Below are positions 44,301 through 53,558 of a stretch of 64,000 nucleotides of DNA, in pieces (the first letter of the stretch is position 1; every line of letters begins with the position of its first letter). A model generated the notes under the pieces. That model worked only from the letters and a program-made list of their open reading frames with translations. It ran no database searches and was not told the DNA's origin. Position numbers and translations under genes: made by a program. This stretch comes from Streptomyces sp. B21-083 (GTDB lineage Bacteria; Actinomycetota; Actinomycetes; Streptomycetales; Streptomycetaceae). Where the stretch lies: assembly GCF_036898825.1 (NCBI RefSeq), contig NZ_JARUND010000002.1, positions 3,286,001-3,350,000 of the forward strand. The letters run 5' to 3'.

Positions 44301-47300
44301 TAGGCGTAGGCGCGCCTGCTCACCTCGTGCGCAGGAACGACGGCCGTATCGGTCGCGTTCTCCCTCAGCAGCGCACTGGTCAGCAGTTCGCCGGTCGACT
44401 CGTCGAAGGAGTTGTCCTGCCACAGGCGGTGGCCGATCTCGCCGACCGTGGAGCGCAGCACCTGCCCGTAGGGCGAGTAGTCGGTCTCCGAGACGTACCA
44501 GTCGTCACCGGAGACAGTGACCGGAAGCCCGGCCTCGTTGTAGCGGGTGATGACCGACTCGGCGGTCAGGCCGCCCGCCTCAGGGGCGCTGTACTTCTCC
44601 AGCTGACCGTCGTCGTTGTACGTGTAGTCGTACGTGTAGTTGGTCTTGAAGCCGTCCGTGGTCGTGCCCGAGGTGGTGCCGTCGGGCATCTTCAGCGTCA
44701 TCGACGTCGGCTGGTAGTCCGCCGTGTAGCCGGCGATCGACGTCGTGTACGCCTTGCCGCCGTCGTTGTAGCGCGTCGCCGAGGCCAGCTGGCCCTTGCC
44801 GCCCGGGGCCGAGTCGTACACGTACGACTGGACCGCCGTGCCCGAAGCAGCGCCCACCGGGGTGAACCTGACCTCGTTCACCCGGTTGTAGCGCTCGTAG
44901 CTGTAGCCGGTCTTCCCGCCGAGGCCGTCGGTCGCCGTATCCACGCGGCCGTAGCTGTCGTAGGCGGTGTGCGTCGTGCCGGTGTCAGGGTCGGTGGTGT
45001 CGGTGACCCGGCCCAGGGCGTCGTACTTCCAGGTGCGGGTGTGGCCGACCTCGTCCGTGGACGTGGTCATGTCGCCGCGCAGGTCGTAGTCGTACGTGGT
45101 GGAGATCGCGCCGGCCTCGGTCAGCGACGTGTCGCTGTACGTGTCCTGCTGGACCGTGCGGCCCAGCGCGTCCGTCCATACCCGGGAGGCCGGGGTGCCG
45201 GCCGGCTGGCGGACGATCGTGTAGTCGAGGCCGTACTCGTAGCGGGTGCGGCGGTCCTTGCTCGGAACCGCCGTCCCGCCGTTGCTGTGGGTCACCCCGT
45301 CCTGCGCGTACGAGTTGTGGAACGGCGTGACCGTCAGCACGCGCCCCAGGCCGTCGTACGTGTACCTGGTCTCGTTGGGGACGAGGGAATCCGAGGCGGG
45401 GACAACCAGCGTGGTGCCTGGGTCTCCCGACATGTAGTAGGCGTTGTTGGTCTTGCTGACCTGGCCGGAGGCGTTGTGGAAGGAGTCGGTGATCAGCTTT
45501 CCGCCGCCGACCGCCGGGGTCTGGGACTGGCGTTCACGGCCCAGGGCGTCGTAGATCGTGGTGGAGGCCGTGTAGGTGGCGTCACCGGCCGTTTTGGTGG
45601 GGTTTCGTTCCAGCGACTCGGTGACCACGGAGACCGGCTCGTTGGGGACCGTGTTGTAGACGTAGCGCACGGTGGGGTCGTCGGTGGCGGACTGCGTCGA
45701 GTCCCAGGCGGCCGTGGTGCGGCCCAGCGGGTCGTACGCGTACGACGTGGCCCGGTTGTTGGCGTCCTTCGAGGTGAGCGTCGCGCCGCGGCCCGGCTCC
45801 ACAGTGGTGACCGTGGTCAGGCCCGTTTCCCCGCCGTTGCCGTCGAGCTTGGCGCCCTGCACCGTCCTGATCTCGTAGACCTGACCGGAACCTGGAGTGT
45901 ACGACGTCGTGTTCACCAGGTTCGTGGCGTCCGTGACCTTCGTAACCCGGCCGAACTCGTCGTATTCCGTGCGCGACTCAGGAACGGACGAGTTCCAGTC
46001 CGTGCCGTCGCCGAGCGGCGTCACCGTCCTGGTCGCCTGTCCCTTGGTGGGCGCGGTGGTCAGCGAGGTGGCGTCGTCATAGAAGACGCGCGAGCCGGTG
46101 ACCAGCGTCTTCTCCGTCGCGGCGGACAACTCGGTGGAGCAGGTGGAGGTGCCGGTTGTGGTGATCGTCTGGGCGACCAGGCCGATCAGGTAGGCGTTGG
46201 TGTTGTGCACGTACGACGTGCTGGTGCAGGAGTCGTCGTTGGTCTTCGCCTTGTCGCCGTACTCGCGAACCTTCGTCGGCAGGCCGTACGAGTCGTAGTC
46301 GGTCTGCGTCTCCACCGTGCGCAGGGTCGCCGAGTCGCCCGTGCGGGTGCCCGAGGACTTGGTGATCGTTTTGACCATGCCCAGAGTGACGCGTTCGGAG
46401 ACCACGTCCGGACCGTCGGTACGGTTGCGTCTGGCCAACTCCACCGGAGCATCCGGGTAATTGACCGTGCGGGATACCCAATCAGTGCTACTGGCACTGG
46501 AGTTGGGGTACGTCAGGGACTCGGCGACCATGCCCGCGTACGCCTTGCGGTCGTCCGCGATGTCCGCGCCGGTGACGTCCTTGACCTTGAAGGAGCGCTT
46601 GACGTCGTCGTCGGGCTTGTCAGGCGTGTCGTCCAAGAGGACGTCGTCGCTCATGCCCCGGAAGTAGCGCGTGACCGATTTGGAGGCGGGGTTGCCCACG
46701 GTCTCCGTTGGGCCGGTGATCGTGGTGATGACGGGGTAGCCGCGCCAGTCGTCCCAGGTACGGGTCTTGGGACGGGAGAACTCCGCCTGGTTCTTCGCCC
46801 ACAGGGCCCCGACGGCCTTGTCCGCCGTGTCGGTCTCGTACGCGTACGCCGTCGTCACGTCCGCCGCGTCGACCAGTTGGGCGTCTTCGGTGATCGACCC
46901 GACCACATATTTGTGGAACCAAGAGATCCGCTTGTCGGTCAGCTCACCGTCCGCGTGCCAGTAGACCGGATAGCAGCGCAACGTGTTCTGGTCGTACGGG
47001 GGGAAGTTCGTGCCGGTGAGGCACGCGCCCTCGGGTGCCTTGTACGTGACGCGCGTGCTGCCGCCGTACTCGGAGACCACCGTCTGGATGCGCAGCCGGC
47101 CGAACAGGGGGTTCGTGTCGCCCGCCCCCTGCTTGACCCGGTTGGGCAGCGGAGTGTCGTTGTGGCCGAAGCTGACCGGGTTGAGGGGCTTGGTGTCACC
47201 GTTCACGGCGTAACCGGTACGGGTGATGGACTCCAGCCACAGCGCGGTGTACTCACCGGTCAGACCCCACGGGAAGGACTGGGCGAGGCTCCAGGAGTCC

Positions 47301-49600
47301 ACCTTCGAGAGGGCGGTGGTGCCGTAAGTCAGGTCGTCGATGCCGCAGGCGTTGCGGGAGCCCGTGTCGTTGTCCGAGTTGTACTCGGTGAGCTTCACGC
47401 CCTGCTCGCGCTGGGTGCACGCGGTGACGGTGGACAGGCGCTTGCGCGACCAGAACGTGGGGGCGTACGTCGAGCACTTTTCGCCCGCCTCGCAGGCGAG
47501 GTCGGCCGGGGTGTCGAACCAGGGCCGGGTGCGGTCGGACTGCTTGGAGTCGAAGTTGGCCTCGGAGCAGTTCCAGGTCCAGATGCCGTCCCTCACGAAG
47601 CAGCGTTGCTCCGCCTTGAAGTTCATGCGGCCCAACGGTTCGGCGGTGAACAGGGTGCCCGCGCGCTGCCCGTAGTCGATCCGGGTCAGATAGCCGGCCC
47701 GGTCGTAGGCGACCGCCTTCGCCACGTTGTTGTTCTTGGCGTAGGCGTTGGTCTCCTTGTTCCACCACAGCGACATCGCGTTGCCGTTGAGGTCGACGAC
47801 GTAGTCGAGCTGGAAGCGCCAGCCCTGATCGCAGAAGGACTTCGCGAAGTCGGCGTTGTAGCAGGGGTCGGCGGCCACCCCGTCGCCACCCGGGTGGTTA
47901 CCGGCGACCGGCACCTTCAGGACCGACTTGGTCTCCTCCTTGCCGGAGATCCAGCCCGGCAGGCGGTTCATGCCGAAGTAGTACTGGGTGCCGTCGCTGG
48001 TCGTGACCTTCCAGAACTCCCCGTTGTTGTCACCGTTGTTCGAGTCGGCGATGCCGGTGATGCGCGTGTAGTCGGCCGAAGTCAGGAGCTCCACGCGGGT
48101 GTTGTCACCGCGGGAGGTCTTCCAGACTTTGTCGTCATCGTCGTACACCAGCTCGGTCGTGGTGCCGTTCAGCGTCAACACCGCGTTGTTCGAGCCCCAG
48201 CACTGGTCGCCGGTGAACTTGCCCTTGTTGTTCGCGCCGGAGGTGTCGGCCGCGCAGCCGACGAAGGTGCGGGTGATCGCGCCCGGGTTGTAGTCCCAGC
48301 CCTCGCCGATCCAGGAGACCTGGTTGTTGGTGGCCGACGTACGGCCGTCCGAGGACTGCGAGTTGTAGCTCAGCGTCACGTTCGGGGACGGGCCCGAGGG
48401 GACCTGCGGGCCCGCCATCGTGTACGCGTAGGTAAAGGCGCCGGAGGAGCCGCCCTGCGACCAGGTGCCGGCCGAGGACAGCGGGGTCGCCGCGAAGTCG
48501 CCACCGGAACCCGCACCGTGGGAGACGCCCATCACCAGCGCGCCATCGGATGAATCGGCAGCCTGCCGCACACTCCCGCTCTGGCTGTCCTCGCGCCATA
48601 CTGCCGAACTCACCGACGAATCCTCGCCGTTGCTCTTGGCGGTGCTCGCCCCGGTGGCCGTGGCGGTCGACACGGACTTCAGGTCGGCGGTGTCCATGGT
48701 CAGGTTGAGGAGGGTCACCTGCACCGGCTCGGCGGTCTTGGTGCCCTCGGCGACCTCATCGGGGGCGGTGTCCTCGCCCGGGTCCGTCTCCGAGCCGGAG
48801 TCGTCGCCCGTGTCACCGACCGGCACGATCACCTGGTCGGCGGTGCGCTTCACCTCGGTGGTCACCGGGATGCCCGTCGAGCACCCCTCCTCGTCGGGGG
48901 TGGTCGCGTAGCAGGCGGGCATCAGGGCGAAGGACAGCCGGTCCAGCCACTGCGCGCTGTACGTCTCCGCGAAACGCGTCGCGTCGATCTGGACGACCGC
49001 CTCACCGGTGGCCGTATCGGGTGCGTCGACCTCAAGCAGGAGACCCAGAGCACCGGCGGCGACCGCCTCGGCCTCGGGCTTGACCGTGACGTTCCAGGCG
49101 CCCTCCAGGGAATCGGCCTGTGCCTGCGACGCACCCTCGGGCGCGGTGACGCCGACGGTCATGGTGCCGTCGGCCGAGGCCGCGACCTTCTTGGGGGCGC
49201 CGCCTGCGGTCAGGCCGTCGACCGGTGCGGCCAAATCGACGGCTGCGGGTACCGCCGCCACCGCGGGCGGGTCGTATTCCTTGGTCGGCTCGGTCGAGGG
49301 AACGCCGTCCAGTTCCTCGAGTTCGGCGCTCAGCTTCTCGTCGAGGGCAAGAGGGTCCGTTTCCTGAAGGTCGTCGAGTTCGACCTCCGTCGTACGGGTG
49401 GTGTTGTCGGGGCCCAGGGCCAGTGCGCTCGGCAGCGCCGTGATGTTCAGGGCGAGGAACACGGCGGCGACCACGCCAAGTCGGGCTCTTCGGCGGATCA
49501 GACGCTCACGAGACGACCTGCGCGCCAGCGAACCTCTGCCGCACCACGACAAACCCCCACCCACAGCCAACCGACCTTCCCCCGCCTGAGTAACAACCAT
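41378..49600 (-). CDS. Giant secreted RHS-repeat polymorphic toxin with HINT and deaminase tip
   Basis: 2740 residues. Signal (RRARLGVVAAVFLALNITA...ALA, about residues 35-62), a large N-terminal beta-rich region, RHS/YD repeats (about 1050-2220) interrupted by a ricin-B lectin insert (about 1950-2080), RHS core (HLGAREYDPATGRFVSADPV, near 2210), Ala/Lys-rich coiled linker, pretoxin HINT (CSINSFTPETRVLMADGSIK, TATEGHPFWV, ending VLVHNC near 2624) that can self-cleave, and a ~115-residue tip with CAEVHC and PCGRC, the zinc motifs of the deaminase superfamily. The tip probably deaminates nucleic acid or nucleotides in rival bacteria. It is coupled to the immunity gene. Confidence 0.93.
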   Translation of the reverse strand: MVVTQAGEGRLAVGGGLSWCGRGSLARRSSRERLIRRRARLGVVAAVFLALNITALPSALALGPDNTTRTTEVELDDLQETDPLALDEKLSAELEELDGVPSTEPTKEYDPPAVAAVPAAVDLAAPVDGLTAGGAPKKVAASADGTMTVGVTAPEGASQAQADSLEGAWNVTVKPEAEAVAAGALGLLLEVDAPDTATGEAVVQIDATRFAETYSAQWLDRLSFALMPACYATTPDEEGCSTGIPVTTEVKRTADQVIVPVGDTGDDSGSETDPGEDTAPDEVAEGTKTAEPVQVTLLNLTMDTADLKSVSTATATGASTAKSNGEDSSVSSAVWREDSQSGSVRQAADSSDGALVMGVSHGAGSGGDFAATPLSSAGTWSQGGSSGAFTYAYTMAGPQVPSGPSPNVTLSYNSQSSDGRTSATNNQVSWIGEGWDYNPGAITRTFVGCAADTSGANNKGKFTGDQCWGSNNAVLTLNGTTTELVYDDDDKVWKTSRGDNTRVELLTSADYTRITGIADSNNGDNNGEFWKVTTSDGTQYYFGMNRLPGWISGKEETKSVLKVPVAGNHPGGDGVAADPCYNADFAKSFCDQGWRFQLDYVVDLNGNAMSLWWNKETNAYAKNNNVAKAVAYDRAGYLTRIDYGQRAGTLFTAEPLGRMNFKAEQRCFVRDGIWTWNCSEANFDSKQSDRTRPWFDTPADLACEAGEKCSTYAPTFWSRKRLSTVTACTQREQGVKLTEYNSDNDTGSRNACGIDDLTYGTTALSKVDSWSLAQSFPWGLTGEYTALWLESITRTGYAVNGDTKPLNPVSFGHNDTPLPNRVKQGAGDTNPLFGRLRIQTVVSEYGGSTRVTYKAPEGACLTGTNFPPYDQNTLRCYPVYWHADGELTDKRISWFHKYVVGSITEDAQLVDAADVTTAYAYETDTADKAVGALWAKNQAEFSRPKTRTWDDWRGYPVITTITGPTETVGNPASKSVTRYFRGMSDDVLLDDTPDKPDDDVKRSFKVKDVTGADIADDRKAYAGMVAESLTYPNSSASSTDWVSRTVNYPDAPVELARRNRTDGPDVVSERVTLGMVKTITKSSGTRTGDSATLRTVETQTDYDSYGLPTKVREYGDKAKTNDDSCTSTSYVHNTNAYLIGLVAQTITTTGTSTCSTELSAATEKTLVTGSRVFYDDATSLTTAPTKGQATRTVTPLGDGTDWNSSVPESRTEYDEFGRVTKVTDATNLVNTTSYTPGSGQVYEIRTVQGAKLDGNGGETGLTTVTTVEPGRGATLTSKDANNRATSYAYDPLGRTTAAWDSTQSATDDPTVRYVYNTVPNEPVSVVTESLERNPTKTAGDATYTASTTIYDALGRERQSQTPAVGGGKLITDSFHNASGQVSKTNNAYYMSGDPGTTLVVPASDSLVPNETRYTYDGLGRVLTVTPFHNSYAQDGVTHSNGGTAVPSKDRRTRYEYGLDYTIVRQPAGTPASRVWTDALGRTVQQDTYSDTSLTEAGAISTTYDYDLRGDMTTSTDEVGHTRTWKYDALGRVTDTTDPDTGTTHTAYDSYGRVDTATDGLGGKTGYSYERYNRVNEVRFTPVGAASGTAVQSYVYDSAPGGKGQLASATRYNDGGKAYTTSIAGYTADYQPTSMTLKMPDGTTSGTTTDGFKTNYTYDYTYNDDGQLEKYSAPEAGGLTAESVITRYNEAGLPVTVSGDDWYVSETDYSPYGQVLRSTVGEIGHRLWQDNSFDESTGELLTSALLRENATDTAVVPAHEVSRRAYAYDPSGNILSVADKIGTNATDRQCFTYDTLGQLRQAWTTPGGASCTVAGRSTAEPVYSDGKVNVSSNNDGYWQTYTYDVLGNRKTKSVLKADPTFTSGVRDTKNDVVTDYAYGTSDTALNDQPHTLTSYTTKSTTAAGAEVKTLSTQKYNDAGSLDNRTTGGDTSQGLTWTWDGQVESVTGFGPEGSGAWVGASEMCLDLTNAGTTAGTALQLYVCNGTKAQNFRLKAADTDNNGTVEDATIGQFMVGGRCAQPSGTAAGAAVQIQACNKDTAAQRWQTLSTGLLKHVSTGLCMSAPTLTNGTDLVLAACSASAPGQVFKPASKTTYVYDGMGNRLLERSGAGAVLHLPDTTVSLTPTGKFRSAERTYGHGGAPAVTRYREASSTSGGTDEQVFANAVDHNGTPLAEVRLDGDQSVRISKKDPWGQDRTANVATRSRTAYATGDDDAGSGLVHLGAREYDPATGRFVSADPVLDQSDPLQANGYSYANNNPVTHSDPSGLTSSASSFDASMAALDAQIAAYQKTLSRSIGDVILSVGWAVFKEFVGWDDIVGCFSQGDLWACGSLLMDAIPWTSVFSKGKKMWKAFKATKSAVNAWRAAKVVAESGLKAAKAAKAALIRAKKAAEAAAAEAKRKAREAAKAAAEAIKKKTHTGSKGARGNAPQVQARKTSQSKGSDGGGKAESKSGGSRGGSGRDDSGGGSGEGASCSINSFTPETRVLMADGSIKAIKDVKVGDKVMATDPETGETKAQTVTAEIKGEGLKHLVDVTIDTDGEKGTKTADVTATEGHPFWVPELGEWIDASDLRAGQWLQTGAGTLVQITAIQRWTAQDATVNNLTVSNLHTYYVLVGATPVLVHNCNLGDYADSVRNEPGVKFASEYSSPSGAKYYGRNKHGQQAEGPLADALERTGHHGGCAEVHCLIQAQAAEGPEAIRGGTMQTVRTRNNSMPTSNTDGHGEPAHPCGRCGRLLEDLEIN

Positions 49601-49949
49601 CAGAAGCGCTCAGACAGTTGGCACATGGTGATCAACGATGAGGTTGAAATTGGCGTCTTGTGAAGATTCACGTCAAGGAAAAATAAGTCTGTGTTAGGTA
49701 TGTCACCAGTCAAATCTGAACAAAAAACGGCAAAAAAACGTGCCTCGCCCACACTCCGTCCACTCCACCGGTTCCCCCTCGCCACAAGGGTGTTGATCTC
49801 GCGGCGGTCGCCTGCCCATACTCCAACCGCCCGAGCACAGCGCGTCGCGCGTTCACACGGTCTGTCACCAGGTCCGAGGGCAACCCCGAACAGCCGCGTC
49901 GCAGCGACACCGCCGCGACCCGGCCCATCCCGTGTTGGAGAAGGGCCCC
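49601..49949. promoter_or_regulatory. AT-rich divergent promoter region between RHS and DNRLRE genes
   Basis: About 350 bases without a gene. The 49630-49740 part is unusually AT-rich for this genome (runs such as GGAAAAATAAG and ACAAAAAACGGCAAAAAAACG), a sign of foreign origin or of a silenced promoter. It must hold promoters for both giant secreted proteins. Confidence 0.6.
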
Positions 49950-52900
49950 TTGAGCGACCTCGACAGTGCCGCCGGAACGAGCGAGGCGGCCCCCGAAGTG
50001 ATGCCCCCGGAAGCCGCGAACAGTCGACGGCGCGGGCGGATCGCTCTCGCCTCCGCACTCGCACTGGCCGTCCTCGCCGGCGGTGTCACCGTGCTCGCCC
50101 TCCACCACGGCAGCCCCGCCGGAACGTCTCCCGAGGCCGACGCCAAGACCAAGCGCGCGAGCAAACTCAGCGACGAGGACTCGGCTCAGCAGAAGGCCCG
50201 CAAGACCGGCCGGAAGACCGAAGTCACGTCACTCACCGACGAGTTCTCGCAGACCTTCGCCAACCCCGACGGCACCTTCACCTACACGGCCTCGGCCCAG
50301 GCTCAGCGGGCGAAGAACGCCAAGGGGAAGTGGGCCCCGATCGACACCTCACTGCGGAAGCAGAAGGACGGCTGGTCCACCGTCAACAGCCTTTACCCCG
50401 TCACTTTCGCAACCGGAGACCCCGGCCGCGCACCGGGAGTCAAGGCCCGGGCGAGTGACGGGAGTTCGGACGGCACCGGTGTCCGTACGGCCTCCTACCG
50501 CACGTCCACCCACGCTGCCTTGCAGGCCGCCGACGAGGTCGAGGTCTCCTGGACCCCCCTCCTGACGATGACCGCCGACGGCCACGAGGTCCAGGTCGAG
50601 TGGCCCGGTGCGCTGCCCGAGCCGGTGATCGAGGACAACAAGGCGCTGTACGAGGGTGTGCTCCCGGACGTCGACCTGATGCTCACCGCACGGGACACCG
50701 GCTACACCCACGTCCTGGTCATCCACACCCCCGAGGCCGCCACCGCCTTGGCCGCGAACCCGCCCCGCTACCGCTTCACCTCACCCACGCTGGTCTTCTC
50801 CCTCGACCCCGCCACCGACGTCATGCGCGGCAAGGACACGGACGGCAACGAGATCACCGTCTCGCCCACCCCGTTCCTGTGGGACTCGGCGGGCACCCAC
50901 GACACCGACCCCCCGGCCACCGACCCGGACGCCGCCACCGGCACGAACGAGAACCCCGAGGACGTCGAGGAGTGGACCGGCGGCGACGACGGCTCGGACG
51001 GTGACTCCTCGGAAGACGGGCGCACCAACGACCCGATGGCCCCCTGGAACGACGACATCCCCTCATCCGCTGCCGCGGACCCCGCCGCGTACGCGCTCCC
51101 CGCAACCGCCGACGCCGACGGAACGCTCGCCCTGCCCGCCGTACACGGCCCGGGCGACGGCGCGCACGCCGCCGTCGCGACGGCGGCCCTGGCCGACGAC
51201 GGCATCCTGACCATCGCCCCACCAGACGGCTATCTCACCGCTGCCAAGGCCCCGGCCTACCCGCTGTTCCTGGACCCGTCCACCGTCGGAATCAAGTCCA
51301 ACTGGACCACCGTCTACAAGAAGTACCCCAACTCCAGCTTCTACGACGGCGCCAACTACAACGAGGACACCAAGGAGGCCCGAGTCGGCTTCGAGCGGGA
51401 CACCTGGGGCACCGCCCGGTCTCTCTTCAAGTTCAAGTTCCAGAAGTCGATCAAGGACGCAACAGTCACCAGCGCCACGATGACGGTGTTGGAGACCCAC
51501 TCGTGGTCGTGCAGCAAACGCACGATGCAGGTGTGGCACACCGGCCCCTTCTCCTCCGGCACCACCTGGAACAAGCAGCCCACCTGGAGCCGGAAGATCA
51601 CCTCCAAGTCGTTCGCCTACGGCTGGAAGTCCAACAGCTCCTGCCCCGACGCGCACGTCAACCTCACCGTCACCTCGCTGGCACAGGATGCCGCCAACAA
51701 CGGCTGGTCCACGCTCAACATCGGCCTGGTGGCCTCCAACTCCTCCGCCGCCCCCACCTCCAACGCGACCAGCCTGGAGACGGACGCCTACTCCTGGAAG
51801 AAGTTCAAGGCCGAGGAAGCGGGCGCCCCCGGGATATCCGTCAACTACAACCGCAGGCCCAACACCCCGACCTCGGTCGCCATGCAGCCCGGGTCGTGCG
51901 ACACCAGCGGCAAGCCCTACATCCGGCTCGGCAAGACCACGCCCTACATCAGCGCCAAGGCCACCGATCCCGACGGCGTCCTCACCAGACTCGAATTCGA
52001 GATCGGGAGGGACGGCACCGACGACGCCGACAACTACAACAACACCAAGAGGAGCGCCTTCAGCACGATCAGCAACGGTGAGACCGGCTCGACCAGCCTC
52101 ACCAACCTGGTCAACGGCGTCACATACCAGTGGCGGGTACGTGCCTGGGACGAACAGTCCAGCAGCAGCTGGGGCCCCAGCGGAGGCACCAAGTGGTGCC
52201 GATTCACGTACGATACGACCCTTCCCTCCTCACCCGAGGTCAGCTCAGCGGAGTTTCCCGAGGACACCGAGATCAACGGCGACAGCGAGGTCTGGTCCAA
52301 GGACCCGTTCGGTACCGCCGGCGCCTTCACCTTCAAGGTCGGTGACCCCAAGGAGACGGACATCGTCAAGTTCGTCTACTCCATCAACTCGACGAACACC
52401 GCCAGTTGGATCTGCGCCAACGGCACGAGCGGGACCACGGACGGCCTCACGAAGTCCTGCAGCGCGACCAGCACCCCTGTCACCTCGCTCACCGCCACGG
52501 GTGTCAAACCCCCGTCCGCCGGCCCCAACACCCTCTACGCCAAGGCCGTGGACGCGGCGGGCAACATCTCTCCCGAACGCAAGTACACGTTCTACGTCAC
52601 CCCACGCACCAAGGCGGACGCCGCAGGCGATCTCAGCGGTGACGGCGCCCCCGACTTCGCTTCCCTCTCCGCCGCGGGAAACCTGCTGATCACCGCGGTG
52701 TCCAAGAGCGGTACGTGGATCTCCGGTTCCTGGGGCATCCACGAGAACTGGGAACTGCTGCTGGACGGCAAGACCGCCCCTCATCTCTGGGACGGCGCCA
52801 CCACCAACCCTCAGTACTCCCTGATCACCCACAACGGCGACTTCGCCCCCGCCGACGGCGCCACCGACTGGGTGATGCGCACCCCCGACGGCGGACTCTT

Positions 52901-53510
52901 CATCTACCCGGGGGACGGCTACGGCGGCCTCAACGTCTCCCGACGCATCGAGGTACGGCTGCCGGCCAACGCGCCCTCCCCCGCCACCTTCTCCGAGATC
53001 AAGTCGGCGGGTGACATCACCGGCGACGGCCAGCCCGAGCTCTTCGTCGCCGGTGGCGCGGGCGGCTCCGAACTGTGGGCCTTCTCCGGCTACAGCGGCG
53101 GCTACTTCGCCACGGCCACCCGAATGACCACCGCCGACTGGGACACCCGGGACTTCGTCACGATCGCCGACTTCAACGACGACGGCGCCGCCGACATGAT
53201 CTACCGCATCACCAACGGCACCCTCTATCTCCGCAAGGGCATACCCGACGGCGACGGCGGCACGGTCCTCAGCAGCCTGGGTACGTCCGGAGCCAGCCTG
53301 GACGGCGACGACGTCTACGCCACCGGGATGACACCCGCCGCCTTCCCGCTGCTCTACGGCAGCCCGGACAACACCGGCGACGGCAACCCGGACATCTGGG
53401 CCACAAACGCCGCCGGTGCACTGTTGCTGTACCACGGCGGCGCCACCACCATCGGCAGCGCGAGCACACTCCGTACCAGCGGTTACAGCACGGTGAAGCG
53501 GCTGGGCTGA
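49950..53510 (+). CDS. Large secreted DNRLRE/FG-GAP protein, divergent partner of the RHS toxin
   Basis: 1186 residues. A TTG at 49950 is favoured because GGAGAAGG (49937-49944) sits five bases before it; the GTG at 49932 overlaps that site. A cytosolic N-terminus with RRRGRIALASALALAVLAGG is the anchor/signal. Then come the motif FANPDGTFTYTASAQAQ seen before DNRLRE domains, a DNRLRE-type domain (about 440-610, KEARVGFERDTWGTARSLFK, two-metal-site-like loops), an FN3-like domain (about 640-750), another beta domain, and FG-GAP/VCBS repeats (DLSGDGAPDF, DITGDGQPEL, DFNDDGAADM, NTGDGNPDI). Probably surface-bound adhesion or carbohydrate binding. WapA-type toxins carry related N-terminal domains on the toxin itself. 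Confidence 0.85.
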   Translation: MSDLDSAAGTSEAAPEVMPPEAANSRRRGRIALASALALAVLAGGVTVLALHHGSPAGTSPEADAKTKRASKLSDEDSAQQKARKTGRKTEVTSLTDEFSQTFANPDGTFTYTASAQAQRAKNAKGKWAPIDTSLRKQKDGWSTVNSLYPVTFATGDPGRAPGVKARASDGSSDGTGVRTASYRTSTHAALQAADEVEVSWTPLLTMTADGHEVQVEWPGALPEPVIEDNKALYEGVLPDVDLMLTARDTGYTHVLVIHTPEAATALAANPPRYRFTSPTLVFSLDPATDVMRGKDTDGNEITVSPTPFLWDSAGTHDTDPPATDPDAATGTNENPEDVEEWTGGDDGSDGDSSEDGRTNDPMAPWNDDIPSSAAADPAAYALPATADADGTLALPAVHGPGDGAHAAVATAALADDGILTIAPPDGYLTAAKAPAYPLFLDPSTVGIKSNWTTVYKKYPNSSFYDGANYNEDTKEARVGFERDTWGTARSLFKFKFQKSIKDATVTSATMTVLETHSWSCSKRTMQVWHTGPFSSGTTWNKQPTWSRKITSKSFAYGWKSNSSCPDAHVNLTVTSLAQDAANNGWSTLNIGLVASNSSAAPTSNATSLETDAYSWKKFKAEEAGAPGISVNYNRRPNTPTSVAMQPGSCDTSGKPYIRLGKTTPYISAKATDPDGVLTRLEFEIGRDGTDDADNYNNTKRSAFSTISNGETGSTSLTNLVNGVTYQWRVRAWDEQSSSSWGPSGGTKWCRFTYDTTLPSSPEVSSAEFPEDTEINGDSEVWSKDPFGTAGAFTFKVGDPKETDIVKFVYSINSTNTASWICANGTSGTTDGLTKSCSATSTPVTSLTATGVKPPSAGPNTLYAKAVDAAGNISPERKYTFYVTPRTKADAAGDLSGDGAPDFASLSAAGNLLITAVSKSGTWISGSWGIHENWELLLDGKTAPHLWDGATTNPQYSLITHNGDFAPADGATDWVMRTPDGGLFIYPGDGYGGLNVSRRIEVRLPANAPSPATFSEIKSAGDITGDGQPELFVAGGAGGSELWAFSGYSGGYFATATRMTTADWDTRDFVTIADFNDDGAADMIYRITNGTLYLRKGIPDGDGGTVLSSLGTSGASLDGDDVYATGMTPAAFPLLYGSPDNTGDGNPDIWATNAAGALLLYHGGATTIGSASTLRTSGYSTVKRLG

Positions 53511-53516
53511 CGGTCA

Positions 53517-53555
53517 GTCGGGCTCCGGCAGCACGAAAGCCGCCGGAGCCCCGAC
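53517..53555. terminator. Hairpin between convergent genes
   Basis: GTCGGGCTCCGGC pairs with GCCGGAGCCCCGAC (one bulge) just after the DNRLRE gene stop and before the sialidase stop. Confidence 0.75.
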
Positions 53556-53558
53556 CCC

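Noticed and set aside
43934..48553. A 1539-residue open frame on the plus strand opposite the RHS gene
   Set aside because: It is the high-GC antisense shadow of the RHS coding sequence; it is Val/Arg/Gly/Asp-biased with no domain, and the RHS frame is clearly the real one.
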